Origin: Actinoplanes sp. TBRC 11911 | GTDB lineage: Bacteria; Actinomycetota; Actinomycetes; Mycobacteriales; Micromonosporaceae | Direction of reading: 5' to 3' | NCBI RefSeq assembly: GCF_012933445.1 | Contig: NZ_JABBNC010000014.1 | Location: forward strand, 147,288-211,287 | Length of the DNA stretch: 64,000 nt | Shown here: positions 1 through 9,053 of the stretch, one piece after another | Layout: the number at the start of each line of letters is the position of its first letter | Position numbering within the stretch: position 1 is the stretch's first letter | Notes under the pieces: model-generated | Database searches by the model: none | Seen by the model: the letters and a program-made list of their open reading frames with translations, nothing else | What the model was told of the DNA's origin: nothing | Translations under genes and position numbers: made by a program

Positions 1-609
1 ATCGACCTGAGCCGTCCGAGCGTCGTCTTCGTCGGGCGCATCACGCGGCAGAAGGGCCTGCCGTACCTGATGCGGGCCTGCCGGAGCCTGCCCGCCGACG
101 TGCAGATCGTGCTGCTGGCCGGGGCGCCGGACACCAAGGAGATCGCCGCCGAGGTCGAGGCCCTGGCCGCCGAGCTCAGCGCCGAACGCGGGCCGCAGGG
201 TGTGATCTGGGTGCAGGAGATGCTGCCCAAGCACGAGGTCGTGCAGGTCCTCACGCACGCCACCGTCTTCGTCTGCCCGTCCATCTACGAGCCGATGGGC
301 ATCGTCAACCTGGAGGCGATGGCCTGCGAGACGGCGGTGGTGGCGACCGCGACCGGCGGCATCCCCGAGGTCGTCGCGGACGGCGAAACCGGCCTGCTGG
401 TCCCGATCGAGCAGCTCCAGGACGGCTCCGGCACCCCGGTCGACCCGGAGAGGTTCGTGGCCGACTTCGCCGCCGCCATGAACGACCTCGTGGCCGACCC
501 GGCCCGCGCGAAGGCGATGGGGCTGGCCGGACGCCGCCGCGCGGTCGAGAAGTTCAGCTGGTCGCGCATCGCGCAGGACACCATGCAGGTCTACCAGTCG
601 GTGCTCTGA
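1..609 (+). CDS. glgA: Glycogen synthase, actinobacterial GlgA/GlgM type (5' end outside window)
   Basis: The reading frame is open from the first base, so the N-terminal domain lies upstream of the window; about 202 residues remain. What is left is the C-terminal GT-B Rossmann half of a GT4-type glycosyltransferase: FVGRITRQKGLPYL opens the nucleotide-sugar domain, and YEPMGIVNLEAMACETAVVA is the acidic ExxxxxxxE region that binds the sugar nucleotide, followed by TGGIPEVV. Actinobacterial enzymes of this group transfer glucose from ADP- or UDP-glucose to alpha-glucan (or to glucose-1-phosphate to give maltose-1-phosphate) in the cytoplasm. The stop overlaps the convergent gene by 19 bases. 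The C-terminal region is typical of actinobacterial GlgA; the exact acceptor cannot be told from this part. Confidence 0.88.
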   Translation: MDLSRPSVVFVGRITRQKGLPYLMRACRSLPADVQIVLLAGAPDTKEIAAEVEALAAELSAERGPQGVIWVQEMLPKHEVVQVLTHATVFVCPSIYEPMGIVNLEAMACETAVVATATGGIPEVVADGETGLLVPIEQLQDGSGTPVDPERFVADFAAAMNDLVADPARAKAMGLAGRRRAVEKFSWSRIAQDTMQVYQSVL

Positions 610-1478
610 CGCCGCTGGATCAGGTCGCGGGCGGCGGCCCGGCCGCTGAGCCAGGCGGTCTGCACCCGCGGCCGGCCGAACGCGTCCCCGGCCAGATAGA
701 CGTTGCCGTGCCGGGCGAAACCGCCGTGCCCGGGCCGCGGCGCCGCGTACCGCCAGCGGATCAGCTCCACCTCCGGCTTGCCGCCGATACCGATCGCCTC
801 GCCGACCGCCTCGGCCAGCAGCATCCCGGCCGGCCCCTCGTCGTCCCCCTCGTGCCCGGCCGCGAACGCCGGAGTGGAATGCGCGACCAGGACCGGCGCC
901 AGATCCCCGCGGCGGTCACCGTCGTCGCACACCGTGGCCAGCACCGGATGGTCGTTGACGAACGCGCCGGCGAACGGGCGCCACGTCCTCTCGGCGTACG
1001 TGAGGATCGCCGTGACCACCGGCGACCAGACCTGCTCGCGGGCCGCCGGGATGTCCGCCAGGCGCAGCGCCTCCGGGCCGGGCATGGCCAGCACCACGGC
1101 CTCGGCCTCGGGCAGCTCGGTGACCTCGGTGCGGTAGCCGATCTGCAGCTCGCGGGCCAGGTCGGCGGCGAGGCTGCGCAGCCCGCCCGGGGCCGACCAG
1201 CGCATCGGCGCGGTCCCGTGCTGCCCCTGGAACGTGTCGGTCCACGGATGCGCCAGCCCGTCGATCCGCCAGGTCTGCAGTCTGCCGTGGAAGGCCGGGT
1301 CGTCGGCGGTCACATAGGCGGCGCCGACATCCACCATCCGCCCGTCCCGTTTGATCGAGGCCAACCGCCCGCCGGGCTCGCCGGATCGCTCCAGCACCCG
1401 CACCGGCACCCCGGCATCGACCAGTTCACGAGCACACGCCAGGCCGGCCATACCGGCTCCCACCACCACGACTGTCAC
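591..1478 (-). CDS. NAD(P)/FAD-dependent oxidoreductase, renalase-like
   Basis: A small flavoprotein of about 295 residues. The chosen GTG start at 1478 puts the dinucleotide-binding fold VVVVGAGMAGLACARELVDA (GxGxxG) right at the N-terminus, as in renalase-like amine oxidases; it is followed by LERSGEPGGRLAS, the usual FAD-contacting R-x-GGR stretch. Near the C-terminus GNVYLAGDAFGRPRVQTAWL is the second FAD motif (xxxAGDA) followed by a typical SGRAAA helix. An ATG at 1511 would overlap the divergent gene start at 1510, so GTG 1478 is preferred and leaves a compact 31-bp divergent promoter region. Substrate is unknown; the renalase/FAD amine oxidase family oxidises reduced nicotinamides or amines. 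No genetic link to its neighbours is evident. Confidence 0.8.
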   Translation of the reverse strand: MTVVVVGAGMAGLACARELVDAGVPVRVLERSGEPGGRLASIKRDGRMVDVGAAYVTADDPAFHGRLQTWRIDGLAHPWTDTFQGQHGTAPMRWSAPGGLRSLAADLARELQIGYRTEVTELPEAEAVVLAMPGPEALRLADIPAAREQVWSPVVTAILTYAERTWRPFAGAFVNDHPVLATVCDDGDRRGDLAPVLVAHSTPAFAAGHEGDDEGPAGMLLAEAVGEAIGIGGKPEVELIRWRYAAPRPGHGGFARHGNVYLAGDAFGRPRVQTAWLSGRAAARDLIQRRQSTDW

Positions 1479-1509
1479 ACGTTCGCACTCTAAAGGCACA
1501 CTGGTCGCC

Positions 1510-3105
1510 ATGCGCCGCCCCCCGCTGAAGCTCACTCTCGTTCTCGCCGCCGTGCTCTTCGGGGTGGCCGTGCTGGGGCTCGGGCTGGTGCGCGCCGCGA
1601 CCTACGAACCGCCCGCGGCCGCCGTCCCGCCGGACGTCGTCGAGGCCGCCGCCGAGACCGGCAGCTGTGCCGGGGTGCCCGCTCAGGCCCCGCGCGAGCT
1701 GCGCGGCATGTGGCTCACCACGGTGACGAACATCGACTTCCCGAGCCGGCCGGGCCTGAGCGAGGCCCAGGTCAAGGCCGAATATCTGGGCTGGCTCGAC
1801 CTGGCCGTGGCGCAGCACCACAACGCCATCTTCGTGCACGTGCGCCCCAGCGGCGACGCCTTCTGGCCCTCGGCGTACGCGCCCTGGTCGGAATGGCTGA
1901 CCGGCAAGCGCGACGGGAAGTCGCCGGGGTGGGACCCGATGGCCTTCATGGTCGCCGAGGCGCACGAGCGCAACCTGGAGTTCCACGCCTGGTTCAACCC
2001 CTACCGCGGCACCCAGCCCGGCCCCGACGGACCGGGCGCCGACTTCAGCAAGCTCGCGCCGGACCACCCGCTGCTCAAGCACCGGGACTGGGCGATCTCG
2101 TACCCGACCGGCAAGCGGGCCCGGCTCTACTTCGACCCGGGCAACCCGGCCGCCCGCAAGTACGTCGAGGACTCGATCCTGGAGGCGGTGCGCAAGTACG
2201 ACATCGACGGCGTGCACTTCGACGACTTCTTCTACCCGTACCCGGAGGACGGGCAGGACTTCCCGGACAACGCCAGCTTCACGAAGTACGGCGCCGGGCA
2301 GTCCCGCGCCCAGTGGCGCCGCGGCAACGTCGATACCCTGATCCGCGAGCTGCACGAGCGGATCCACCAGCTCAAGCCGTGGGTGAAGTTCGGGGTCAGC
2401 CCGTTCGGCATCTGGCGCAACAAGTCCACCGACCCGCTCGGCTCACCCACCAACGGCCTCGAGTCGTACGACGCCCAGTACGCCGACACCCGCAAATGGG
2501 TCAAGGAAGGCTGGCTCGACTACATCGTCCCGCAGCTGTACTGGCAGATCGGCTTCTCGAAGGCCGACTACGCGAAGCTGCTGCCCTGGTGGTCGGACGT
2601 GGTCAAGGGCACCGGCGTGCAGCTGTGGATCGGCCAGGCCGACTACCGGGTGGGGGAGAAGGGCGCCTGGAGCGACCCCACCCTGCTCGACCGGGAGATG
2701 ACCCTCAACGAGAAGTACCCGGTCCAGGGCGAGATCCACTTCAGCGCCGCCTCGATCCGGCGGGACAAGCTGGGCGCGGTGACCCGCTACCGCGACGACC
2801 ACTACGCGACGCCCGCACTGGTACCGCTGATGAAGCAGCTCCCGGCCAACCCGCCGCCGGCGCCCAAGCTCACCGACGCGACCCGCGGCCAGGACGGCGT
2901 GCTGCGCTTCACCAGCACCGGCATGACGGGGACGAGCTGGGCCCTGTACCGGGTCGACGGGAAGGCCGCGACGCTGGTGAACACCGGACGGGCCGGCGTG
3001 CCGGTCGCCGACCCGGCGCCGCGCGGCGGCCCATCCACCTACTGCCTCGGCGGGCTCGACCGCTCCGGCAACCAGGGACCGCTCAGCGCCCCGCTGTCAC
3101 GGTGA
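1510..3105 (+). CDS. Secreted/anchored glycosyl-hydrolase-like protein (GHL10, family 10-like)
   Basis: A 531-residue protein starting at ATG 1510. The N-terminus MRRPPLKLTLVLAAVLFGVA continues into a hydrophobic segment, a signal peptide or anchor, followed by a Pro/Ala/Val-rich linker. The core begins at about residue 65 with LRGMWLTTVTNIDFPSRPG, the signature of the GHL10 (DUF187/YngK-type) barrel, and contains HAWFNPYRG, DIDGVHFDDFFYPYP and GVSPFGIWRNK, the conserved active-site strands of this family. A short Fn3-like C-terminal region follows. GHL10 proteins are predicted extracellular glycosidases, some acting on peptidoglycan or surface glycans; the substrate here is unproven. The 3' end overlaps the convergent SDR gene by 23 bp. 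Confidence 0.85.
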   Translation: MRRPPLKLTLVLAAVLFGVAVLGLGLVRAATYEPPAAAVPPDVVEAAAETGSCAGVPAQAPRELRGMWLTTVTNIDFPSRPGLSEAQVKAEYLGWLDLAVAQHHNAIFVHVRPSGDAFWPSAYAPWSEWLTGKRDGKSPGWDPMAFMVAEAHERNLEFHAWFNPYRGTQPGPDGPGADFSKLAPDHPLLKHRDWAISYPTGKRARLYFDPGNPAARKYVEDSILEAVRKYDIDGVHFDDFFYPYPEDGQDFPDNASFTKYGAGQSRAQWRRGNVDTLIRELHERIHQLKPWVKFGVSPFGIWRNKSTDPLGSPTNGLESYDAQYADTRKWVKEGWLDYIVPQLYWQIGFSKADYAKLLPWWSDVVKGTGVQLWIGQADYRVGEKGAWSDPTLLDREMTLNEKYPVQGEIHFSAASIRRDKLGAVTRYRDDHYATPALVPLMKQLPANPPPAPKLTDATRGQDGVLRFTSTGMTGTSWALYRVDGKAATLVNTGRAGVPVADPAPRGGPSTYCLGGLDRSGNQGPLSAPLSR

Positions 3106-3985
3106 GCGCCAGGTCCCACAGCCGGTCCGCGGCGGCCGGGTCGACCGACCAGTCCGCGACCGTGCCCGCGGGCGCGTCCGGTCCGCCGGGCCCGGTGGGG
3201 GCCTGCCGGTTGTCGAGGAAGTAGCGGCCGGTCACGCCGTCGAGCAGCGGCGACGCGACGAGCAGCACGGACGTCGCGGCGCCCTGCTCCGGGGTCTTGT
3301 AGAAATCCGGCATGATCAGATTGCCGTCGGCGTCCATGCCGCCGAAGCCCCGCATCGTCGCGCGGTCGACGTGCCGCTGGAGGCGGGTGTGGATGTAGCC
3401 GGGGTCCAGCGCGTTCGCGGCGATGCCGTCGCCCGGCCAGCGCCGCCCGATCGCCACCGCGAGCAGCACCCCGGCGGTCTTCGACCGGCTGTAGGCGGCC
3501 CACCGGTCGTAGGGGCGCCGCTCGAACTGCGGGTCGTCGAAGTCGAACGGCGCCCGGAGCTGGGCGCCGGACGAGACGATCGCGACCCGCCCGCCGCGCA
3601 GGTTCTCGCGCAGCCCCGTGATCAGCGCGAAATGCCCCAGGAAGTTGGTCGCGAGCTGCAGTTCCCAGCCGTCACGGGAGGTCTCCCGCCGCGGCAGCGC
3701 CATGATCCCGGCGTTCGCGACGATCCCGTCGAGCGGCCCGGACCAGCCGGCCACGAACGTGGCGACCGAGTCCAGATCGGTCAGATCCACGTGACGTTCG
3801 CCGGGCCCCGGGCTGCGGGTGGCCACCGTGACCTCGGCGCCCGCCCCGCGTAACGCCTCGGTGGTGGCGCGGCCGATGCCGGACGAGCCACCGGTCACGA
3901 TGTAGCGCCGGCCGCCCAGATCGACGCCGTCCAGGATCTGCGCCGCGGTCGCCTTCGGTCCGAAAGGGGTGGTGATCAATGTCAT
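3083..3985 (-). CDS. SDR-family oxidoreductase
   Basis: A 300-residue classical short-chain dehydrogenase/reductase. It shows the cofactor motif TGGSSGIG (about residues 31-38), the NAG structural motif in IVANAGIMALPRR, SSGAQ before the catalytic serine region, and the YSRSK active-site tetrad (Tyr-x-x-x-Lys, about residues 165-169). An arginine after the second strand (ATRSPGPG) suggests a preference for NADPH. It is transcribed divergently from the AraC-type regulator at 4045, the two starts being about 60 bp apart, so that regulator probably controls it. The closest general type is the retinol-dehydrogenase-like SDRs of actinomycetes; the physiological substrate is unknown. Confidence 0.88.
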   Translation of the reverse strand: MTLITTPFGPKATAAQILDGVDLGGRRYIVTGGSSGIGRATTEALRGAGAEVTVATRSPGPGERHVDLTDLDSVATFVAGWSGPLDGIVANAGIMALPRRETSRDGWELQLATNFLGHFALITGLRENLRGGRVAIVSSGAQLRAPFDFDDPQFERRPYDRWAAYSRSKTAGVLLAVAIGRRWPGDGIAANALDPGYIHTRLQRHVDRATMRGFGGMDADGNLIMPDFYKTPEQGAATSVLLVASPLLDGVTGRYFLDNRQAPTGPGGPDAPAGTVADWSVDPAAADRLWDLALTVTAGR

Positions 3986-4044
3986 GCTTCAAAATTAGGA
4001 CCGCCGATCTGGACGGTGAATCGCTCAGCGTCCACCATGGTTTC

Positions 4045-4959
4045 GTGAGCGTCCAGATCGATCCCCTCGAAGACGTCCTGGCGCTCGTCGGCACCACCAG
4101 CCACCTGTCCATCGGCATGCGGGCCGGCGGCGACTGGGCGCTCGCGTTCGACGCGCCTCCGGCGGTGAAGTTCAATGCCGTACGCCGGGGCCGATGCCTG
4201 ATCGTGGTCGAGGACACCGAGTGGTGGCTCAACGAGGGCGACTGCTTCCTGCTGACCCGTTCGCTGCCGTTCGTCGCCGCGTCCGGGCCGGGCCTGGCAC
4301 CGGTGGCCGCCGCGCCCTTCTTCGCCGAGGCTCGCGACGGCGTCGCCCGCGTCGGCACCGGCGACGAATTCCACATGATCGGCGGCCGGTTCGGGCTCGG
4401 CGACCGCGGGCGGAGGCTGCTTCTCGACGGCTTGCCCCCGGTGATCCACGTGCCCGGCGACACCGCGGAGGCGGCGACCCTGCGCTGGGCGCTCGCCCAG
4501 ATCGACGCCGAGCTGCGCGACCGGCCGCCGGGCTCCACGCTGGTCGCCGAGCATCTCGCCCTGGTCATGCTGATCCACGTGCTGCGGCTGCACCTGGCCC
4601 GGGCCGGCGCCGCGACCGGCTGGCTGGCCGGCCTGGCCGACCCGATGATCGCCACGGCGTTGCGGGCCCTGCACGGCCGGCCGGACCGGCCGTGGACGGT
4701 CGCCGATCTGGCCGCCGAGGCGGCCGTGTCCCGCTCCACCCTGGCGGCCCGGTTCAAGCTGGTGGTCGGGCAGGCGCCGCTCGACTACCTGACCGGCTGG
4801 CGCATCGAGCTGGCCGCCGACCGGCTCCGCCGCGGCGACTCGGTGGCGGCCATCGCGCGGGCCGTCGGCTACGGCTCGGAGAGCGCCCTGAGCACCGCGT
4901 TCAAGCGGGTCACCGGCTCGTCGCCGCGCGCCTTCCGGGCCGGGACGCTCAGCCGGTGA
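4045..4959 (+). CDS. AraC-family transcriptional regulator with cupin sensor domain
   Basis: About 304 residues from a GTG at 4045; an upstream ATG at 3979 would lie inside the divergent SDR gene and adds residues unrelated to the family, so the later start is preferred. Residues 1-180 form a cupin-type ligand domain (IDPLEDVLALVG opening, then DAPPAVKFNAVRRGRCLIV). Residues about 210-304 are the double helix-turn-helix of AraC/XylS proteins, with WTVADLAAEAAVSRSTLAAR and the second helix pair AIARAVGYGSESALSTAF. The pairing with an SDR in divergent orientation is common for self-contained detoxification or xenobiotic units. The 3' end overlaps the convergent ABC-F gene by 11 bp. Confidence 0.88.
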   Translation: MSVQIDPLEDVLALVGTTSHLSIGMRAGGDWALAFDAPPAVKFNAVRRGRCLIVVEDTEWWLNEGDCFLLTRSLPFVAASGPGLAPVAAAPFFAEARDGVARVGTGDEFHMIGGRFGLGDRGRRLLLDGLPPVIHVPGDTAEAATLRWALAQIDAELRDRPPGSTLVAEHLALVMLIHVLRLHLARAGAATGWLAGLADPMIATALRALHGRPDRPWTVADLAAEAAVSRSTLAARFKLVVGQAPLDYLTGWRIELAADRLRRGDSVAAIARAVGYGSESALSTAFKRVTGSSPRAFRAGTLSR

Positions 4960-6583
4960 CCTTGCCGTCGGCGACCTCGAGATGCCGGGTCGTGTGCACC
5001 GCCGCCAGCATCCGCCGGTCGTGCGTGACCAGGAGCAGCGTCCCCGGGTAGGAGGCCAGGGCCGACTCGAGCTGCTCGATCGCCGCCAGGTCCAGGTGGT
5101 TCGTCGGCTCGTCCAGGACCAGCAGATTCACCCCGCGCGCCTGCAGCAGCGCCAGCGCCGCCCGGGTCCGCTCGCCGGGGGACAGCGTGCCCGCCGGGCG
5201 CAGCACGTGCTGGGCGCGCAGCCCGAACTTCGCCAGCAGCGTGCGCACGTCGGCGTCGCTGAGATCCGGCACCGCCTTGCCGAACGCCGCCGCCAGGGCG
5301 TCGTCGCCGAGGAACAGGCCGCGGGCCTGATCGACCTCGCCGACCACCACACCCGGGCCCAGGCTCGCCGTCCCCGACTCGGGTTCGAGGCGGCCCAGCA
5401 GCGCGGCCAGCAGCGTCGACTTGCCCGAGCCGTTCGCCCCGGTGATCGCCACCCGGTCCGCCCAGTCGATCTGCAGGGTGACCGGGCCGAGCACGAAGCC
5501 GCCGCGCCGGACCACGGCGTCGCGCATGGTCGCCACCACGGCCCCGGCGCGGGGCGCGGCGGCGATCTCCATCCGCAGCTCCCACTCCTTGCGCGGCTCC
5601 TCGACCACCTCCATGCGCTCGATCAGCCGCTCGGTCTGCCGGGCCTTCGCCGCCTGCTTCTCGCTGGTCTCGCCGCGGAAGTGCTTGATGTTCTTGTCGT
5701 TGTCGGTGGCCTTCTTGCGGGCGTTGCGCACGCCCTTCTCCATCCAGGCCCGCTGCATCCGGGCGCGTTCCAGCAGGTCGTCCTTCTTGTCGGCGTATTC
5801 GTCGTACGCCTCGCGGGCGTGCCGGCGGGCCCGCTCGCGCTCGGAGAGGTAGGCCGCGTATCCACCCCCGTACAGGTTGATCTGCTGCTGGGCCAGGTCG
5901 AGCTCGAGCACCTTGGTGACCGTGCGGGTGAGGAACTCGCGGTCGTGGCTGACCACCACCGTCCCCGCGCGCAGCCCGGTCACGAACATCTCGAGCCGGC
6001 TCAGGCCGTCCAGGTCCAGGTCGTTGGTGGGTTCGTCGAGCAGAACGATGTCGTAGCGGCTGAGCAACAGCGATGCCATGCCGGCGCGGGCCGCCTGGCC
6101 GCCGGACAGCGAGGTCATCGCGGCGTCCAGCGCGAAATCCAGGCCCAGTTCGGCGGTGACGTGCTCGGCGCGCTCCTCCAGGTCGGCGCCACCCAGACCC
6201 AGCCAACGTTCCAAGGCGATCCCGTACGCCTCGTCGGCGCCCTTCGCCCCGCTCGCCAGCGCGGCGGCGGCCTCGTCCATGGTCGTCAGGGCGGGGCCGA
6301 CACCGGTGCGGCGGGCCAGGAACTCGCGCACGGTCTCGCCGGGCCGCCGCTCGCGTTCCTGCGGCAGATAGCCGACCGTGGCGGTGGGCGGGCTCAGCGA
6401 CACCGTGCCGTTCCCGGCCGGGGCGAGGCCGGCCAGCGTGCGCAGCAACGTGGTCTTGCCCGCGCCGTTCACCCCGACCAGGCCGATCACGTCGCCGGGC
6501 GCGACCACGAGATCGAGGGAGCTGAACAGGTGGCGGTCGCCGTGCCCGGCGGCGAGGTCCCGGGCGATCATCGTGGCACTCAT
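4949..6583 (-). CDS. ABC-F family ATP-binding protein (possible ribosome-protection or translation factor)
   Basis: A 544-residue protein with two ABC ATPase domains and no membrane segments. Domain 1 has the Walker A GVNGAGKTT (about residue 36), signature LSGGQAARAGM and Walker B IVLLDEPTNDLD; domain 2 has GANGSGKST, LSPGERTRAAL and LLVLDEPTNHLD. Between them lies a charged, probably helical linker (about residues 225-315, with QRAWMEKGVRNARKKAT and IKHFRGETSEKQ), the P-site tRNA interaction motif of ABC-F proteins. ABC-F proteins act on the ribosome; some confer antibiotic resistance by displacing drugs from the peptidyl-transferase centre. Whether this is a resistance factor or a housekeeping member cannot be decided from sequence alone. 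The start MSATMIARDL is preferred over an ATG four codons upstream. Confidence 0.85.
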   Translation of the reverse strand: MSATMIARDLAAGHGDRHLFSSLDLVVAPGDVIGLVGVNGAGKTTLLRTLAGLAPAGNGTVSLSPPTATVGYLPQERERRPGETVREFLARRTGVGPALTTMDEAAAALASGAKGADEAYGIALERWLGLGGADLEERAEHVTAELGLDFALDAAMTSLSGGQAARAGMASLLLSRYDIVLLDEPTNDLDLDGLSRLEMFVTGLRAGTVVVSHDREFLTRTVTKVLELDLAQQQINLYGGGYAAYLSERERARRHAREAYDEYADKKDDLLERARMQRAWMEKGVRNARKKATDNDKNIKHFRGETSEKQAAKARQTERLIERMEVVEEPRKEWELRMEIAAAPRAGAVVATMRDAVVRRGGFVLGPVTLQIDWADRVAITGANGSGKSTLLAALLGRLEPESGTASLGPGVVVGEVDQARGLFLGDDALAAAFGKAVPDLSDADVRTLLAKFGLRAQHVLRPAGTLSPGERTRAALALLQARGVNLLVLDEPTNHLDLAAIEQLESALASYPGTLLLVTHDRRMLAAVHTTRHLEVADGKVTG

Positions 6584-6608
6584 CTCGAGCACCATGCTAA
6601 GGCGCGGC

Positions 6609-7556
6609 TCAAGCGGTTATCGGCACCGCCGTGCCGGTGACCCGGACGCCTGGCTCGCCGGGGGTGAGGCGGACCGTGATCCGGCTCGGCCGGCCCAGGT
6701 CGTCGCCCTGCGCCAGGTGGATCACCGCGTCGTCCTCGACCAGCCACAGGTCGCGCAGGTAGGCACCGAACGCCGCGGCGGCCGCCCCGGTCGCCGGATC
6801 CTCGTAGACGCCGCCCACCGGGAACGGGTTGCGCACGTCGAACGAGTCGTCGCCGGTGCGGAACACCAGCTGCACCGTGGTCCAGTCGTGGGCCTCCATC
6901 AGCGCTTTCAGCGCCGGCACGTCGTAGTCCAGCTCGGCGAGGCGCTTGCGCGAGGCCGCCGCGATGACCGGGTGGTACGCCCCGGCGTACGCGACCCGGG
7001 GCGGGAGCGTGTCGTCGAGGTCGAACTCGCTCCAGCGCAACGCCGCCAGCAGCGCGGTGAGCCGGTCACCGCCGAGATCGCCGACGCTTGCCGCGACGCT
7101 GGTGAGGGTGGCGCGTCCGTGATCGTCCACGGTCACCGGGACCTCGCCCGAGTTGGTCACGAAGACGTGCTCGCCCGGGCCCAGCGCGACCGCGGCCGCC
7201 ACCGTGGCGTGACCGCAGAACGGGACCTCGGCGAGCGGGCTGAAGTAGCGGACGCGCCGGGGCGCCGCGGCTGCGCCAGGAGCGGGCACCGCCGCGGCTG
7301 CGCCAGGAGCGGGCACCCCCGCCGGCTCGGCATCGGCCCGGCCGCCAGACATTTCCGGCTTTCCGGATTTGTCGGGCGACGCGGAGGTCGGCGAAGGTGC
7401 CGGTCCGGTGAGGAATGCCGACTCGGAATAGCCCAGGTCGGCGGCGATCGCGAGCATCTCGGCGTCGCTCAGCTTCGACGCGTCCAGAACCACCCCGGCC
7501 GGGTTGCCGCCGCGCGGGTCGTCGGTGAACGCCGCGTACCGCAGAATCTCCGTCAT
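6609..7556 (-). CDS. PhzF-family isomerase-like protein with an Ala/Pro-rich insertion
   Basis: A 315-residue protein from ATG 7556. The N-terminus MTEILRYAAFTDDPRGGNPA with the following GVVLDA is the PhzF hallmark; LGYSESAFLT contains the catalytic glutamate (Ser-Glu-Ser) and VRYFSPLAEVPFCGHATVA carries the second conserved block. PhzF-like proteins have a diaminopimelate-epimerase fold; PhzF itself isomerises dihydro-hydroxyanthranilate in phenazine synthesis, but most homologues have unknown substrates and no phenazine genes are present here. Residues about 51-99 are an inserted, low-complexity Pro/Ser/Ala/Gly segment absent from typical members, containing a 27-bp perfect tandem duplication at 7264-7317. 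The gene is divergent from the MoxR gene with a 71-bp gap. Confidence 0.85.
   Translation of the reverse strand: MTEILRYAAFTDDPRGGNPAGVVLDASKLSDAEMLAIAADLGYSESAFLTGPAPSPTSASPDKSGKPEMSGGRADAEPAGVPAPGAAAAVPAPGAAAAPRRVRYFSPLAEVPFCGHATVAAAVALGPGEHVFVTNSGEVPVTVDDHGRATLTSVAASVGDLGGDRLTALLAALRWSEFDLDDTLPPRVAYAGAYHPVIAAASRKRLAELDYDVPALKALMEAHDWTTVQLVFRTGDDSFDVRNPFPVGGVYEDPATGAAAAAFGAYLRDLWLVEDDAVIHLAQGDDLGRPSRITVRLTPGEPGVRVTGTAVPITA
7264..7317. repeat. 27-bp perfect tandem duplication inside the phzF-like gene
   Basis: Two adjacent identical 27-bp units (7264-7290 and 7291-7317) encode the duplicated peptide around PAPGAAAA. Because 27 is a multiple of three the reading frame is kept. The unit lies within the low-complexity insertion that separates the two conserved N-terminal PhzF blocks. 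Confidence 0.9.
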
Positions 7557-7627
7557 CCCGACAGCCTGCCCGGCACCGATGCGGTGGACAACTTGGCGTG
7601 CCACCGACGCGGAGTAGCGTTCTTGCG

Positions 7628-9052
7628 GTGACAGACGCACCAACAGCGATCACACCCACCCCACCAAACGATCTGCCGCGCACGCTGGGCGAGTTGCGGG
7701 CCGCGGGACACGAGTTCCGCACCGTGAAGGAAGAGCTGCGCGACAACCTGCTCGACCGGCTTCGCAGCGGTGCGCCGCGCTTCCCCGGCATCGTGGGCTA
7801 CGACGACACGGTGCTTCCCGAGGTCGAGCGGGCCCTGCTCGCCGGCCACGACATGGTCCTGCTCGGCGAGCGCGGCCAGGGCAAGACCCGGCTCATCCGC
7901 GGCCTGGTCGACCTGCTGGACGAGTGGACGCCGTACATCGCCGGCTCCGAGCTGCGCGAACACCCGTACCAGCCGCTCACCCCGGCCTCCCGGCGGCTCG
8001 CCGCCGAGACCGGTGACCTGCTGCCGATCGCCTGGCTGCACCGCAGCGAGCGGTACGGCGAGAAGCTGGCCACCCCGGACACCAGCGTCGGCGACCTGAT
8101 CGGCGACGTCGACCCGATCAAGGTGGCCGAGGGGCGTCCGCTCGGCGACCCGGACACCATTCACTTCGGCCTGGTACCGCGCACCAACCGCGGCATCTTC
8201 GCCGTCAACGAGCTGCCCGACCTGGCCGAGCGCATCCAGGTGTCGCTGCTCAACGTGCTCGAGGAACGCGACATCCAGGTCCGCGGCTACCAGCTGCGGC
8301 TGCCGCTGGACCTGCTGCTGGTCGCCTCCGCGAACCCGGAGGACTACACCAACCGCGGCCGGATCATCACGCCGCTCAAGGACCGGTTCGGCGCCGAGAT
8401 CCGCACCCACTACCCGGTCGACCTGGCGCTGGAGACCGCGCTGGTCCGGCAGGAGGCGACGCTGGTCGCGGCCGTGCCGGAACACCTGATCGACGTCCTC
8501 GCGCGCTACACCCGGGCGGTGCGGGAGTCGCCCGCGGTCGACGCCCGCTCCGGCATCTCGGCCCGGTTCGCGATCGCGGCGGCCGAGACGGTGGCCGCGT
8601 CCGCGCTGCGCCGGGCCGGGCTGCGCGGCGAGAACGAGGCCGTGGCCCGCATCGGCGACACGGTCTCGGTCACCTCGACGCTGCGCGGCAAGGTCGAGTT
8701 CGAGAGCGGCGAGGAGGGCCGGGAGACCGAGGTCCTCGCGCACCTGCTGCGGATCGCCACCGCCGAGACGTTCCGCGACCGGCTGGGCGGGCTCGACCTG
8801 TCCGGCTTCACCGACCTGGTCGCCGAGGGCGCCATCATCGAGACCGGTGACCTGGTCTCGGCCGACGAGCTGCTCGGCCAGATCGGCACCGTGCCGGGGC
8901 TGGCCAAGGTGCTCGACCGGCTCGGGCTCGGCGACGCGCCCAGCCCGGCGCAGGCGGCGTCCGGCGTCGAGTTCGTCCTCGAGGGCCTGCACCTCACCCG
9001 CCGGCTGGCCAAGGAGCTGACCGACGACGGCCGAACCCTGTACGGGAGCTGA
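7628..9052 (+). CDS. MoxR-type AAA+ ATPase (Rv0958-like)
   Basis: About 474 residues from a GTG at 7628. Residues 80-88 are the Walker A loop GERGQGKTR; the region RGIFAVNELPDL (about 188-199) sits where Walker B is expected but has Asn where the usual Asp precedes Glu; ERDIQVRGYQLRLPLDLLLVASANPEDYTN gives, in sequence, the pre-sensor beta hairpin and sensor 1 Asn. It resembles the Mg-chelatase/MoxR proteins annotated next to VWA genes in M. tuberculosis (Rv0958). Such ATPases act as chaperones that assemble or activate partners with a VWA/MIDAS domain. One base separates its stop from the start of the VWA gene, so the two are almost certainly cotranscribed. Confidence 0.88.
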   Translation: MTDAPTAITPTPPNDLPRTLGELRAAGHEFRTVKEELRDNLLDRLRSGAPRFPGIVGYDDTVLPEVERALLAGHDMVLLGERGQGKTRLIRGLVDLLDEWTPYIAGSELREHPYQPLTPASRRLAAETGDLLPIAWLHRSERYGEKLATPDTSVGDLIGDVDPIKVAEGRPLGDPDTIHFGLVPRTNRGIFAVNELPDLAERIQVSLLNVLEERDIQVRGYQLRLPLDLLLVASANPEDYTNRGRIITPLKDRFGAEIRTHYPVDLALETALVRQEATLVAAVPEHLIDVLARYTRAVRESPAVDARSGISARFAIAAAETVAASALRRAGLRGENEAVARIGDTVSVTSTLRGKVEFESGEEGRETEVLAHLLRIATAETFRDRLGGLDLSGFTDLVAEGAIIETGDLVSADELLGQIGTVPGLAKVLDRLGLGDAPSPAQAASGVEFVLEGLHLTRRLAKELTDDGRTLYGS

Positions 9053-9053
9053 C

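Noticed and set aside
6609..7556. Phenazine biosynthesis locus
   Set aside because: Only a PhzF-like protein is present; no other phz genes in the window and most PhzF homologues have other roles.
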